Source: Candidatus Polarisedimenticolaceae bacterium
Lineage (GTDB): Bacteria > Acidobacteriota > Polarisedimenticolia > Polarisedimenticolales > DASRJG01
Reading direction: 5' to 3'
Length of the DNA stretch: 64,000 nt
Assembly (NCBI GenBank): GCA_036376135.1
Contig: DASVAW010000057.1
Span: forward strand, 1 to 64,000
In this document: piece by piece, positions 34,173 through 41,940 of the stretch
How the letters are laid out: each line of letters begins with the position of its first letter
Position numbering within the stretch: the first letter of the stretch is position 1
Program-made: the position numbers and the translations under genes
Notes under the pieces: model-generated
What the model was told of the DNA's origin: nothing
Databases searched by the model: none
Seen by the model: only the letters and a program-made list of their open reading frames with translations

Positions 34173-37100
34173 ATGAGCCGCATCCTTCGCCTCGCCATGG
34201 TCGCGGCCTGCTCCGCGAGCGCCGCGTTCGCCGACACCGCGACCCTCTACCCGATCAAGGACAACACCCTCTACGAGCCGATCCAGCAGGACGCGTTCGC
34301 GGACAAGAGCGACGGCGCGGGCCCGACGATGTTCACCGGGCGGACCAAGGATGCGCTCAACCAGGCCGGCCAGGCCGCGGTCCGGCGCGCGGTGCTCGAG
34401 TTCGACGTGGCGGGGGCGATCCCGGCGGGGGCGACGATCCAGAGCGTCCAGCTCACCATGTACTGCGACAAGGTGAAGGCGAATACCGGCTTCAACGTCA
34501 CCCTGCACCGGCTGAGCGCCGAATGGGGGGAGGGGACGTCCAACACGGGGAACAGCCAGCAGGGGCGCGGCGAGCCCGCGACGACCAACGACGCGACGTG
34601 GCGGCACACCTTCTACCCGAACGCGTTCTGGACGACCCCCGGCGGCGACTACGCGGGGACCGCGAGCGCGACGCGGTCGGTGGGCGCGGTCGGGTCCTAC
34701 ACGTGGGGCTCGACGAGCGGCATGGTCGCCGACGTCCAACTGTGGCTGAACACGCCGTCGCAGAACCACGGCTGGCTGGTGAAGGGACTGGAGACGCAGA
34801 CGGAGACGGCCAAGCGATTCGGTACCCGCGAGAACGCGACGACGACGTCGCGGCCCAGGCTCGTGATCGACTACACGCCGGCGACGGTGAGCGGCGCCTG
34901 CTGCGAGGGGTCGACCTGCTCGATCCGCACCTCGGCGGGATGCGCCGCGGTCTCCGGGACCTACCAGGGGGACGGGACCTCGTGTTCCCCGAACCCGTGC
35001 GTGGTGGCCAGCGGGGCGTGCTGCGCGGCGAGCGGCCTGTGTTCGGTCGAGACCCAGGCGGCCTGCCAGGGAGCCGGGGGCACGTACCGGGGAGACGGCT
35101 CGACGTGCGGGGCCGTCGAGTGCTCGATCGTGCTCACGCCGTTTCTCGACCCGCTCCCCCGTCCCGCGGTCGCGACGCCGACCTCCGGCCAACCGGGGGG
35201 GGCGGCCGGCTACACGCTGACCATGAAGGAGGTGCAGCAGACCCTGCACAGCCAGCTTCCCGCGACGACGGTGTGGGGATTCGACGACGGCACGCACGGC
35301 CCCGGTTACCCCGGTCCGACGATCGAGGCGCGGCGGGACCAGCTCGTGACCGTGAACTGGGTGAACGACCTGCGCGTCGGCGGGACCGGCCCTCTGCGGA
35401 CGACCCACTACCTGGCGGTCGACCAGGACTGCATCATGGGGGCGGAGAACACCGCGAAGACGGTTTTCCACCTGCACGGCGCCCACGTCCGCGAGCAATA
35501 CGACGGCTACCCGGAGCTCACGTTCCTCCCCGGGTTCGACGCCACGTATGAATACGAGAACCACCAGCAGGCGGGGTACCTCTGGTATCACGACCACGCG
35601 CTCGGGATCACCCGACTCAACGTCTACATGGGGCTCGCCGGGCTGTACCTGCTGCGGGATTCGGTCGAAGACGCCGTGAACCTCCCGGTCGGCGAATACG
35701 AGGTCCCGCTCGTGATCCAGGACCGCAAGTTCAATCCCGACGGCACGCTGAGTTATCCGTCCGAGTGGATGGACCACTTCTTCGGGGACAAGGCGCTCGT
35801 CAACGGGAAGGTGTGGCCCTACCTCGATGTGAAGCGGGGCAAGTACCGGTTCCGCCTGCTCAACGGTTCCGGGTCGCGCGTCTACACGTTGTCGCTGGCG
35901 CCTCCGACCGGGACCCTCAACTTCACCGTCATCGGGACCGAAGGCGGGTTGCTGGAGGCGCCGGTCCACGGCGTCGGCCAGCTCACGATCGGCCCCGGGG
36001 AGCGCTACGACGTCGTGGTCGATTTCGCCGCCTACGCGAACGGCACCGAGATCCTCCTCACGAACAGCGCGGCGGCGCCTTTCCCCAACGGGACCCCGAG
36101 CCTCCCGCAGATCATGAAGTTCCGCGTCGGAAGCCTGGCGGGGGACACGGATCCGCTCCCGGCCACGCTCCGGCCGATCGCGCGGCTGCAGCCCGCGGAG
36201 GCGGTGCGCTCGCGGGACTTCCGGCTCAAGACGATGACGGACGGCTGCGGCAACTCGAAGTGGGCGATCAACGACCTCGGCTGGGAGGACATCACGGAGT
36301 ATCCCGAGCTCGGCACCGTCGAGATCTGGCGCTTCATCAACGACTCCGGCGTCTCGCACCCGATGCACATGCACCTCGTGAACTTCCAGGTCCTCGACCG
36401 GGACGGCTTCACGAAGGGGGCCGGGGGTGAGATCATCCCGAACGGGAACCCGCAGGCGCCGCCGGCGGAGGAGAACGGCTGGAAGGACACGGCGATGGTC
36501 GCACCGAACGAGATCCTGCGGGTCATCGCGAAGTTCGAGAGCTACAAGGGGCGCTACGCCTACCACTGCCACATCCTCGAGCACGAGGACCACGAGATGA
36601 TGCGGCAGTTCCAGACGATCCAGTGCGGCGACGCGGTCCTCGACCCGACCGAGGAGTGCGACGACGGCGAGAAGACCTCCCTGAACGGCTGCGACGCCTC
36701 CTGCGACGCGGAGGAGTTCGTGACGCTCAGCGGGACCGCCGCGGGGGGCTCCGTCTCCGTGACGGTCGGCGGCGAGGTCGTGACGGTCACGACGACGCCG
36801 GGGCAGACCGCCGAGCAGGTCGCCTCCGCCCTCGCCGCGGCGATCAACGCCGACCCGGAGCTCCAGGCGGCGGGGGTCGCCGCGACCGCGGTCGGTCGCC
36901 GCGTCGTCACGAACGGCGACGTCACGAACGTCACCCTCGCCGACGCGGGACTCGACGAGGTGCTCGACCTCCGCGTGGAGAAGACGCGCCTGTGGTGGGG
37001 GACGATCGGCGGTGCGACGTCCTACGACGTCGTCCGGGGGCGGCTCGATCTGCTCCGAGCCGGCGGCGGCAACTTCGCGGACCCGTTCGTGACCGAGGCG

Positions 37101-37277
37101 TGTCTCGCCAACGACCGGGCGTCGACGTTCTGGGAGCACACGGAGAATCCCGCGACGGGGCAGTCGATCTGGTACCTCGTCCGGTCCCAGCCGGGGGGAA
37201 CGTACGACAGCGGGGCGCCGACGCAGTCGGGATCGCGGGACGCGGAGATCGCGGCGTCCGGGCAGGGATGCCCCTGA
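34173..37277 (+). CDS. Multicopper oxidase fused to an N-terminal DNRLRE domain
   Basis: 1034 residues. Order: signal peptide (ending AAFA); DNRLRE beta-sandwich (about 20-240); two GACC-type Cys-rich repeats (about 245-325); a CotA/bilirubin-oxidase-like multicopper oxidase (about 345-815); a myxococcal-type Cys-rich repeat (EECDDG...NGCDASC, about 828-850); and a C-terminal beta-rich tail. All copper motifs are intact: HLHG (H433, H435), WYHDHALG (H473, H475), HPMHMH (H729, H732, H734) and HCHILEH (H798, C799, H800, H804) with axial M809. It probably oxidises phenols, metals or pigments at the cell surface. It follows the single-domain DNRLRE gene by about 100 bases. Confidence 0.9.
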   Translation: MSRILRLAMVAACSASAAFADTATLYPIKDNTLYEPIQQDAFADKSDGAGPTMFTGRTKDALNQAGQAAVRRAVLEFDVAGAIPAGATIQSVQLTMYCDKVKANTGFNVTLHRLSAEWGEGTSNTGNSQQGRGEPATTNDATWRHTFYPNAFWTTPGGDYAGTASATRSVGAVGSYTWGSTSGMVADVQLWLNTPSQNHGWLVKGLETQTETAKRFGTRENATTTSRPRLVIDYTPATVSGACCEGSTCSIRTSAGCAAVSGTYQGDGTSCSPNPCVVASGACCAASGLCSVETQAACQGAGGTYRGDGSTCGAVECSIVLTPFLDPLPRPAVATPTSGQPGGAAGYTLTMKEVQQTLHSQLPATTVWGFDDGTHGPGYPGPTIEARRDQLVTVNWVNDLRVGGTGPLRTTHYLAVDQDCIMGAENTAKTVFHLHGAHVREQYDGYPELTFLPGFDATYEYENHQQAGYLWYHDHALGITRLNVYMGLAGLYLLRDSVEDAVNLPVGEYEVPLVIQDRKFNPDGTLSYPSEWMDHFFGDKALVNGKVWPYLDVKRGKYRFRLLNGSGSRVYTLSLAPPTGTLNFTVIGTEGGLLEAPVHGVGQLTIGPGERYDVVVDFAAYANGTEILLTNSAAAPFPNGTPSLPQIMKFRVGSLAGDTDPLPATLRPIARLQPAEAVRSRDFRLKTMTDGCGNSKWAINDLGWEDITEYPELGTVEIWRFINDSGVSHPMHMHLVNFQVLDRDGFTKGAGGEIIPNGNPQAPPAEENGWKDTAMVAPNEILRVIAKFESYKGRYAYHCHILEHEDHEMMRQFQTIQCGDAVLDPTEECDDGEKTSLNGCDASCDAEEFVTLSGTAAGGSVSVTVGGEVVTVTTTPGQTAEQVASALAAAINADPELQAAGVAATAVGRRVVTNGDVTNVTLADAGLDEVLDLRVEKTRLWWGTIGGATSYDVVRGRLDLLRAGGGNFADPFVTEACLANDRASTFWEHTENPATGQSIWYLVRSQPGGTYDSGAPTQSGSRDAEIAASGQGCP

Positions 37278-37329
37278 GCGGGGATCGCGGTCGCGCCCGG
37301 ACGACGCGGAAGAAGGCGCTGCGGGAAAC

Positions 37330-37929
37330 CTACTTCTTGGTGTAGGTGATCTCCATCATCTTCATTTCTTTGCCGTCCTTGCCGGGGGCGAACATCTCGA
37401 AGATCTCCGTATTGGGGCCGGTGGGGCGGCTGACCATGCGCGCGGTGACCGGACCCTTCTTGATGGGGTCGTTCCAGCTCCCCGTGAACTCGCAGCGGTG
37501 CTTCGCATCGCACGTGCCGGTGCTGAGCATGATCCCGGTGGACATGCTGTCGGTCCACGTCGACCAGTATTTCCCGCTGACGTTGTCGAAGCCGGTCATC
37601 CCGGTGCCGGTGAACGGCATCCCCATCATCGTGCAGTTCATCCGCTCGACGACGACGCGGCCGTCGAGGTCCACGGTGCGGGTGGTCGTGCCCTTCTCCA
37701 CGTTGGGCGGCGCCTGCGGGTCGCTCCAGCTCTTGACGACGACGTCGTAGTTCCCGGCGCCGGCGGCCAGCAGCTTGTGCGGCTCGCCGGGGGTGCCGGC
37801 CTTCATGTAGGCCTCCATCTCCGCCTTCTGCTCGGGGGTCATCTCGGGCATGCCGCCTTCGGGTTGCGCGAGGGCGGCCATGGGGAGGAGCGCGACGATA
37901 AACAGGGCGAGGGCGATCTTCGACTTCAC
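37330..37929 (-). CDS. DUF1579 family secreted protein
   Basis: 199 residues from a GTG preceded by GGAGGT. Signal peptide (ending AALAQ), a Met-rich linker (EGGMPEMTPEQKAEM), then a DUF1579-like lipocalin-type barrel with GNYDVVVKSW, TTTRTVDLDGRVVVERMNCTM and FDNVSGKYWSTWTD. Function is unknown; DUF1579 proteins are small periplasmic barrels. The open frame continuing to 38904 is spurious and lies over the divergent sigma factor gene. Confidence 0.85.
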   Translation of the reverse strand: MKSKIALALFIVALLPMAALAQPEGGMPEMTPEQKAEMEAYMKAGTPGEPHKLLAAGAGNYDVVVKSWSDPQAPPNVEKGTTTRTVDLDGRVVVERMNCTMMGMPFTGTGMTGFDNVSGKYWSTWTDSMSTGIMLSTGTCDAKHRCEFTGSWNDPIKKGPVTARMVSRPTGPNTEIFEMFAPGKDGKEMKMMEITYTKK

Positions 37930-38055
37930 GGGGACCTCCTTCGTGGACGGAACGTGGATGCCGAAGATCCTACTCCCTCCGGTGACGGCGGAACCTCCTT
38001 CACCGTGCAATTCGTACCGGCTCCCCCGGGGTCGGGCGCGGAACGACGCGCGGCG

Positions 38056-38922
38056 ATGCGGCGGATCGCCGTGGTACGCGGGTTGCTGTGGCCCAGGCCG
38101 GGAGGCAGGGTGGGCATCCCGATCAGGGAACGCGAAGGCGGCGCCGAGGTGCTCGATCCGGCGACGGAGCGGGACCTCGCGCTTCGGGCGCGCTCGAGCC
38201 GCGAGGCGCGGGACAGGCTGATCCTCGCGAACCTCCACGTCGTCGCCCATGTGGCCCGGGAATACCGGGGGTGGAGCCTCGCCTTCGAGGACCTCTGCCA
38301 CGAAGGCGTGCTGGGCCTGCTGGAGGCGGTGCGGCGTTTCGAGCCGTCGCGCGGCACGCGGTTCTCGACGTACGCGACGTGGTGGGTCCGGAAACACGTG
38401 CTCGCCGCGCTGCACGACCACCCCGCGCCGCTCCGCGTGCCCGATTACCAGCGGCGGCAGGAGCGAAAGGTCGTGCGCGCCGAGCGCGACCTGCGCACCG
38501 TCCTCGGCCGCACGCCCCGCCGGGACGAGATCTCGGCGCACATGGCGATCCCGCTCGAGAGCATCGACAGGATGATGCGGGAACGCCCGACTCCGGTGAG
38601 CCTCGACGCGCCCCGATCCGACTCCGACGCGTCGACCCTCATCGACCGGCTGGTGGACGCGAGCTCGCCGCCGCCCGATACCGGCCTGATCGCCGAAGAG
38701 TCGCGCCGGGCGCTGCTCGACGCGTTCGCGCGCCTTCCGGCGAGGCACCGGTTCGTGATCGGCCGTCGACTGGGAATCGACGGCGCACCGACGCTCACGC
38801 TCCAGGAGATCGGCGTGCTGCTCGAGGTGAGCCGCGAGCGTGTCCGGCAGGTGGAGCGGGAAGCGCTGGCGCGCCTTCGCCGGCAGGTGACGCGCTCCCT
38901 GCATGCCGCGCGCGGGGCTTGA
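38056..38922 (+). CDS. RNA polymerase sigma-70 family factor (group 2/3)
   Basis: 288 residues. Region 2 is clear: LILANLHVVAHVAREYRGW, EDLCHEGVLGLLEAVRRFEP and GTRFSTYATWWVRKHV, the promoter-melting helix. Region 3 follows, and region 4 ends with LTLQEIGVLLEVSRERVRQVEREAL for -35 recognition. The long acidic region 1.1 of primary sigma factors is missing, so this is an alternative factor, perhaps RpoH- or SigB-like. The ATG at 38056 was chosen; a GTG at 38110 is also possible. The next three genes (methyltransferase, FAD reductase, DUF502) may be its targets or operon partners; no anti-sigma gene is adjacent. Confidence 0.9.
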   Translation: MRRIAVVRGLLWPRPGGRVGIPIREREGGAEVLDPATERDLALRARSSREARDRLILANLHVVAHVAREYRGWSLAFEDLCHEGVLGLLEAVRRFEPSRGTRFSTYATWWVRKHVLAALHDHPAPLRVPDYQRRQERKVVRAERDLRTVLGRTPRRDEISAHMAIPLESIDRMMRERPTPVSLDAPRSDSDASTLIDRLVDASSPPPDTGLIAEESRRALLDAFARLPARHRFVIGRRLGIDGAPTLTLQEIGVLLEVSRERVRQVEREALARLRRQVTRSLHAARGA

Positions 38923-38942
38923 ACCGGGCGCGAATCTCGGGG

Positions 38943-38979
38943 TTGGAGCGGGCGGGTGACGGCGCTACAGTGACGTCAC
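38943..38979 (+). promoter_or_regulatory. Candidate promoter with palindrome GTGACGTCAC over the start site
   Basis: TTGGAG (38943-38948), 17 bases, then TACAGT (38966-38971) makes a weak sigma-70-like promoter. A perfect 10-base palindrome GTGACGTCAC at 38970-38979 overlaps the -10 end and the expected transcription start, about 25 bases before the ATG at 39002. It may be a repressor site. Confidence 0.35.
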
Positions 38980-39001
38980 GGTTTCCCGGAAGGAGGGCGT
39001 C

Positions 39002-40267
39002 ATGGGTACGACGGCCCGGCCTTTTTCGCTGTCCCGCCGGATGCCGTTCCGCGTCGGTGCGGCGGTCGAAGGTCGGTTGCTCCGCGCCGTCGCCTCGCGA
39101 CTCGGGCCGGCCGACGTCCGATTCGCCGTGGGGGCGACGGCCGCATCGGCCTCGCGGAATCCGCCCGTGGCCACCGTGCGTTTCCGCGACCTGCGGACGC
39201 TCCTCGCGCTGGCTCTCGATCCCGCCGGCCGATTCGGCGACGCCTACGCCGAGGGTCGCGTCGAGGTCGAAGGCGACCTCGTCGCCGCGATCGAGTCGGT
39301 CTACCGCGCGATGGCGACGAAGGGGCGTCCCTCCCTGCTGCGCAGGCTCGGCACGTACGTGCCGCACACGCTGCCGCGCGACCGGCGCTGCGTGCATCAC
39401 CACTACGACCTCGGGAACGACTTCTACCGGCTCTGGCTCGACGCGCGACTGCTTTACACCTGCGCCTACTTCGAGTCCGAGGCGCAGTCCCTCGAGCAGG
39501 CCCAGGTCGCGAAGATGGAGCACGTGTGCCGAAAGCTGGGACTGCGCTCCGGGGAGACCGTGATCGAGGCGGGGTGCGGGTGGGGGGCGCTCGCGCTGCA
39601 CATGGCCCGGCACCACGGCGTGCGCGTGCGCGCCTACAACGTCTCCTCCGAACAGATCGCCTGGGCCCGGAGGCTCGCGGACGAGGAGGGGCTCTCGGGC
39701 CGCGTCGAGTTCCTGCACGAGGATTACCGGCGCATCGACGGGCGCTGCGACGTCTTCGTCTCGGTCGGGATGCTCGAGCACGTCGGACTCGCGAACTACC
39801 GCGAGCTGGCGCGGGTCCTCACGCGCACGCTCGACCGGGAGCGCGGTCGCGGCCTGCTCCACTTCATCGGGCGGGACTACCCGCAGCCGCTCGACCCCTG
39901 GATCCGTCGGCGCATCTTCCCGGGCGCGTACGCGCCGACCCTCGACGAGGCCTGCCGGGGCGCGCTCGTCCCCGCGGGGATGAGCGTCGTCGACGTCGAG
40001 AACCTCCGCCCCCACTACGCCCTCACCCTCCGGCACTGGAGGGAGCGGTACGAGCGCGCCTGTTCCGAGTCGCGCGTCGGATTCGACGAGCGGTTCCGCC
40101 GGACCTGGAGGCTCTACCTCGCCGGATCGGAAGCGGCGTTCCGCACCGGCTCGATGCAGCTCTTCCAGGTGGTCTTCGCGCCCTCCGGCGCGAACGGCGC
40201 CCCATGGACCCGGGACGCGCTCTACCGTTCCGCGGACGGACTCGTGTGGAACGCGCCGACGTCCTGA
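39002..40267 (+). CDS. SAM-dependent cyclopropane-fatty-acid synthase family methyltransferase
   Basis: 421 residues, cytoplasmic or membrane-associated. C-terminal CFA synthase domain with SAM motif EAGCGWGALA (189-198). All five bicarbonate-binding residues known from the E. coli enzyme have counterparts: C154 (YTCAY), E259 (MLEHVG), H287 and I289 (LLHFIG) and Y339 (PHYALTL). It should transfer a methylene or methyl group to an unsaturated phospholipid acyl chain. GGAGG precedes the ATG. The last 22 bases overlap the start of a flavin reductase gene, suggesting that the two act on one lipid; a cyclopropane, or a methyl branch made in two steps, are both possible. Confidence 0.93.
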   Translation: MGTTARPFSLSRRMPFRVGAAVEGRLLRAVASRLGPADVRFAVGATAASASRNPPVATVRFRDLRTLLALALDPAGRFGDAYAEGRVEVEGDLVAAIESVYRAMATKGRPSLLRRLGTYVPHTLPRDRRCVHHHYDLGNDFYRLWLDARLLYTCAYFESEAQSLEQAQVAKMEHVCRKLGLRSGETVIEAGCGWGALALHMARHHGVRVRAYNVSSEQIAWARRLADEEGLSGRVEFLHEDYRRIDGRCDVFVSVGMLEHVGLANYRELARVLTRTLDRERGRGLLHFIGRDYPQPLDPWIRRRIFPGAYAPTLDEACRGALVPAGMSVVDVENLRPHYALTLRHWRERYERACSESRVGFDERFRRTWRLYLAGSEAAFRTGSMQLFQVVFAPSGANGAPWTRDALYRSADGLVWNAPTS

Positions 40268-41328
40268 TCGTCGGAGGAGGGCCCGCCGGCTCCGCGTGCG
40301 CCGCCGCGCTGACGAAGGCGGGGCGGGACGTCCTCCTGATCGACGCCGCCGCCTTCCCGCGCGACAAGCCCTGCGCGGGGTGGATCACCCCCGAGGTCCT
40401 CGACGAGCTTCCGTTCCCCCTGGCGTCCTACGCCGAGCGCCACGTCGTGCAGCCGATCTCGCGTTTCCGGGTGGGAACGATCGGGGGGCGATGCGTCGAC
40501 GTGGGTTACGGCGCCCCGGTGAGCTTCGGCATCCGCCGCGTCGAGCTCGACGCCGAGCTGCTTCGGCGATCCGGGGCGAGAGTCGTGGAAGGGGAGCGCG
40601 TCCGGCGCGTCGAGCGCCGGGACGGGGCGTGGGTGCTCGACGGGAGATGGAGCGCGTCGACGCTGGTCGGAGCCGGCGGCCACTTCTGCCCGGTCGCCGG
40701 GCATCTCGGCGGGACCGCGGACGGGACCCCGGTCGTCGTCGCGCGGGAGGTCGAGTTTCCCCTCGGCCCGGGCGATCGCGAGGGGTGTCGGGTGGAGGAG
40801 GACCGGCCGGAGCTCTACTTCTGCCGGGACCTCCGGGGATACGGCTGGTGCTTCCGCAAGGAGGGCTGGCTCAACGTCGGGTTGGGCCGTCTCGATCCCC
40901 ACGGCCTGCCGGGTCATCTCGACGCCTTCCTCGCGTTCCTTCTCGCGACACGGCGCCTGCGCTCGATTCCGGAGGACGGTTGGCGGGGGCACGCCTACCG
41001 CGTCCGCGCGGGCGCGCCGCGACGCCTCTGCGGCGACGGGTTCGTCCTCGTCGGCGACGCCGCCGGACTCGCGTCCCCCGCGAGCGGCGAGGGGATCCTC
41101 CCCGCGCTCGTTTCCGGACGCCTGGCCGCGGAGGCGATCCTCGCATCGCGCCTTCGGGAGTACCCGGGCCGGCTCGACCGTGTGCTGGGAGCGCCGGGCT
41201 CGACGCGGGTCCTTCCCCGCCGCATCGCGCGGATCGTGGGCCCTCCGCTGTTCGCGATACCTTGGTTCGCGCGCCGCCGGGTTCTCGACCGCGCGTTCCT
41301 GCACCGGACCGCGGCGGCGCGAGCCTGA
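40246..41328 (+). CDS. FAD-dependent reductase, geranylgeranyl-reductase family
   Basis: 360 residues from the GTG at 40246, which overlaps the methyltransferase gene by 22 bases. N-terminal Rossmann VLIVGGGPAGSACAAAL, the family motif PRDKPCAGWITPEVLDEL, and the FAD-ribityl motif FVLVGDAAGLASPASGEGI. Family members reduce isoprenoid or other C=C bonds, or oxidise aromatics. With no isoprenoid genes nearby, the best context-based guess is reduction of a methylene or alkene made by the neighbouring methyltransferase. A longer frame from 39526 is an artefact of the overlap. Confidence 0.88.
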   Translation: MERADVLIVGGGPAGSACAAALTKAGRDVLLIDAAAFPRDKPCAGWITPEVLDELPFPLASYAERHVVQPISRFRVGTIGGRCVDVGYGAPVSFGIRRVELDAELLRRSGARVVEGERVRRVERRDGAWVLDGRWSASTLVGAGGHFCPVAGHLGGTADGTPVVVAREVEFPLGPGDREGCRVEEDRPELYFCRDLRGYGWCFRKEGWLNVGLGRLDPHGLPGHLDAFLAFLLATRRLRSIPEDGWRGHAYRVRAGAPRRLCGDGFVLVGDAAGLASPASGEGILPALVSGRLAAEAILASRLREYPGRLDRVLGAPGSTRVLPRRIARIVGPPLFAIPWFARRRVLDRAFLHRTAAARA

Positions 41329-41343
41329 CCGAGGAGGAGCCCC

Positions 41344-41940
41344 ATGCCCCGACCGTTCCGCCGTTCCGTCGTCGGTATTCTCGCCACGTGGTTCCTGCGC
41401 GGCCTGATCGTCACCGTTCCGATCACGGCGATCGTGGCGGCGGTGTACTGGGTGTTCGTCGAGCTCGACACCTGGATCAACCTCGAGCCGCTGCTCGATC
41501 GCCGGGTGCCCGGAGCGGGGATCGTGGCGACGATCGCCGTGATCACCGTGGTCGGCTTCCTCGCGTCGAACTTCGCGACGCGGTGGATCTTCGCCGGGAT
41601 CGAGGAGCTGCTCGAGCGGACGCCTCTCGTCAAGCTCGTCTACTCGTCGATCAAGGACCTCGTCGGCGCGTTCGTCGGCGAGAAGAAACGGTTCAACCGC
41701 CCCGTCCTCGTCGCGCTGACGGCGGGATCGGACGTCGGCACGGTCGGTTTCGTCACGCGCGCCGCGCTCGGGGAGATCGGGCTGCCCGGACACGTCGCGG
41801 TCTACGTCCCGCAGGCCTACAACATCGGCGGAAACGTCGTCGTCGTTCCCAAGGAGCGCATCACGCCGCTCGACGCCGATCCCGGCGCCGTCATGACCTT
41901 CGTCGTCTCCGGCGGGGTGGCGGGGGAGATCGCGCCCTAG
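41344..41940 (+). CDS. DUF502 family inner-membrane protein
   Basis: 198 residues with two N-terminal membrane helices (IVTVPITAIVAAVYWVF and IVATIAVITVVGFLA) and a soluble C-terminal part with VYSSIKDLVGAFVGEKKRF and VAVYVPQAYNIGGNVVVVP, the hallmark of DUF502. Function is not established. It follows the reductase gene by 15 bases and has a good GAGGAG ribosome site, so it belongs to the lipid-modifying unit. Its TAG stop shares the tetranucleotide CTAG with the stop of the convergent TPR gene. Confidence 0.9.
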   Translation: MPRPFRRSVVGILATWFLRGLIVTVPITAIVAAVYWVFVELDTWINLEPLLDRRVPGAGIVATIAVITVVGFLASNFATRWIFAGIEELLERTPLVKLVYSSIKDLVGAFVGEKKRFNRPVLVALTAGSDVGTVGFVTRAALGEIGLPGHVAVYVPQAYNIGGNVVVVPKERITPLDADPGAVMTFVVSGGVAGEIAP

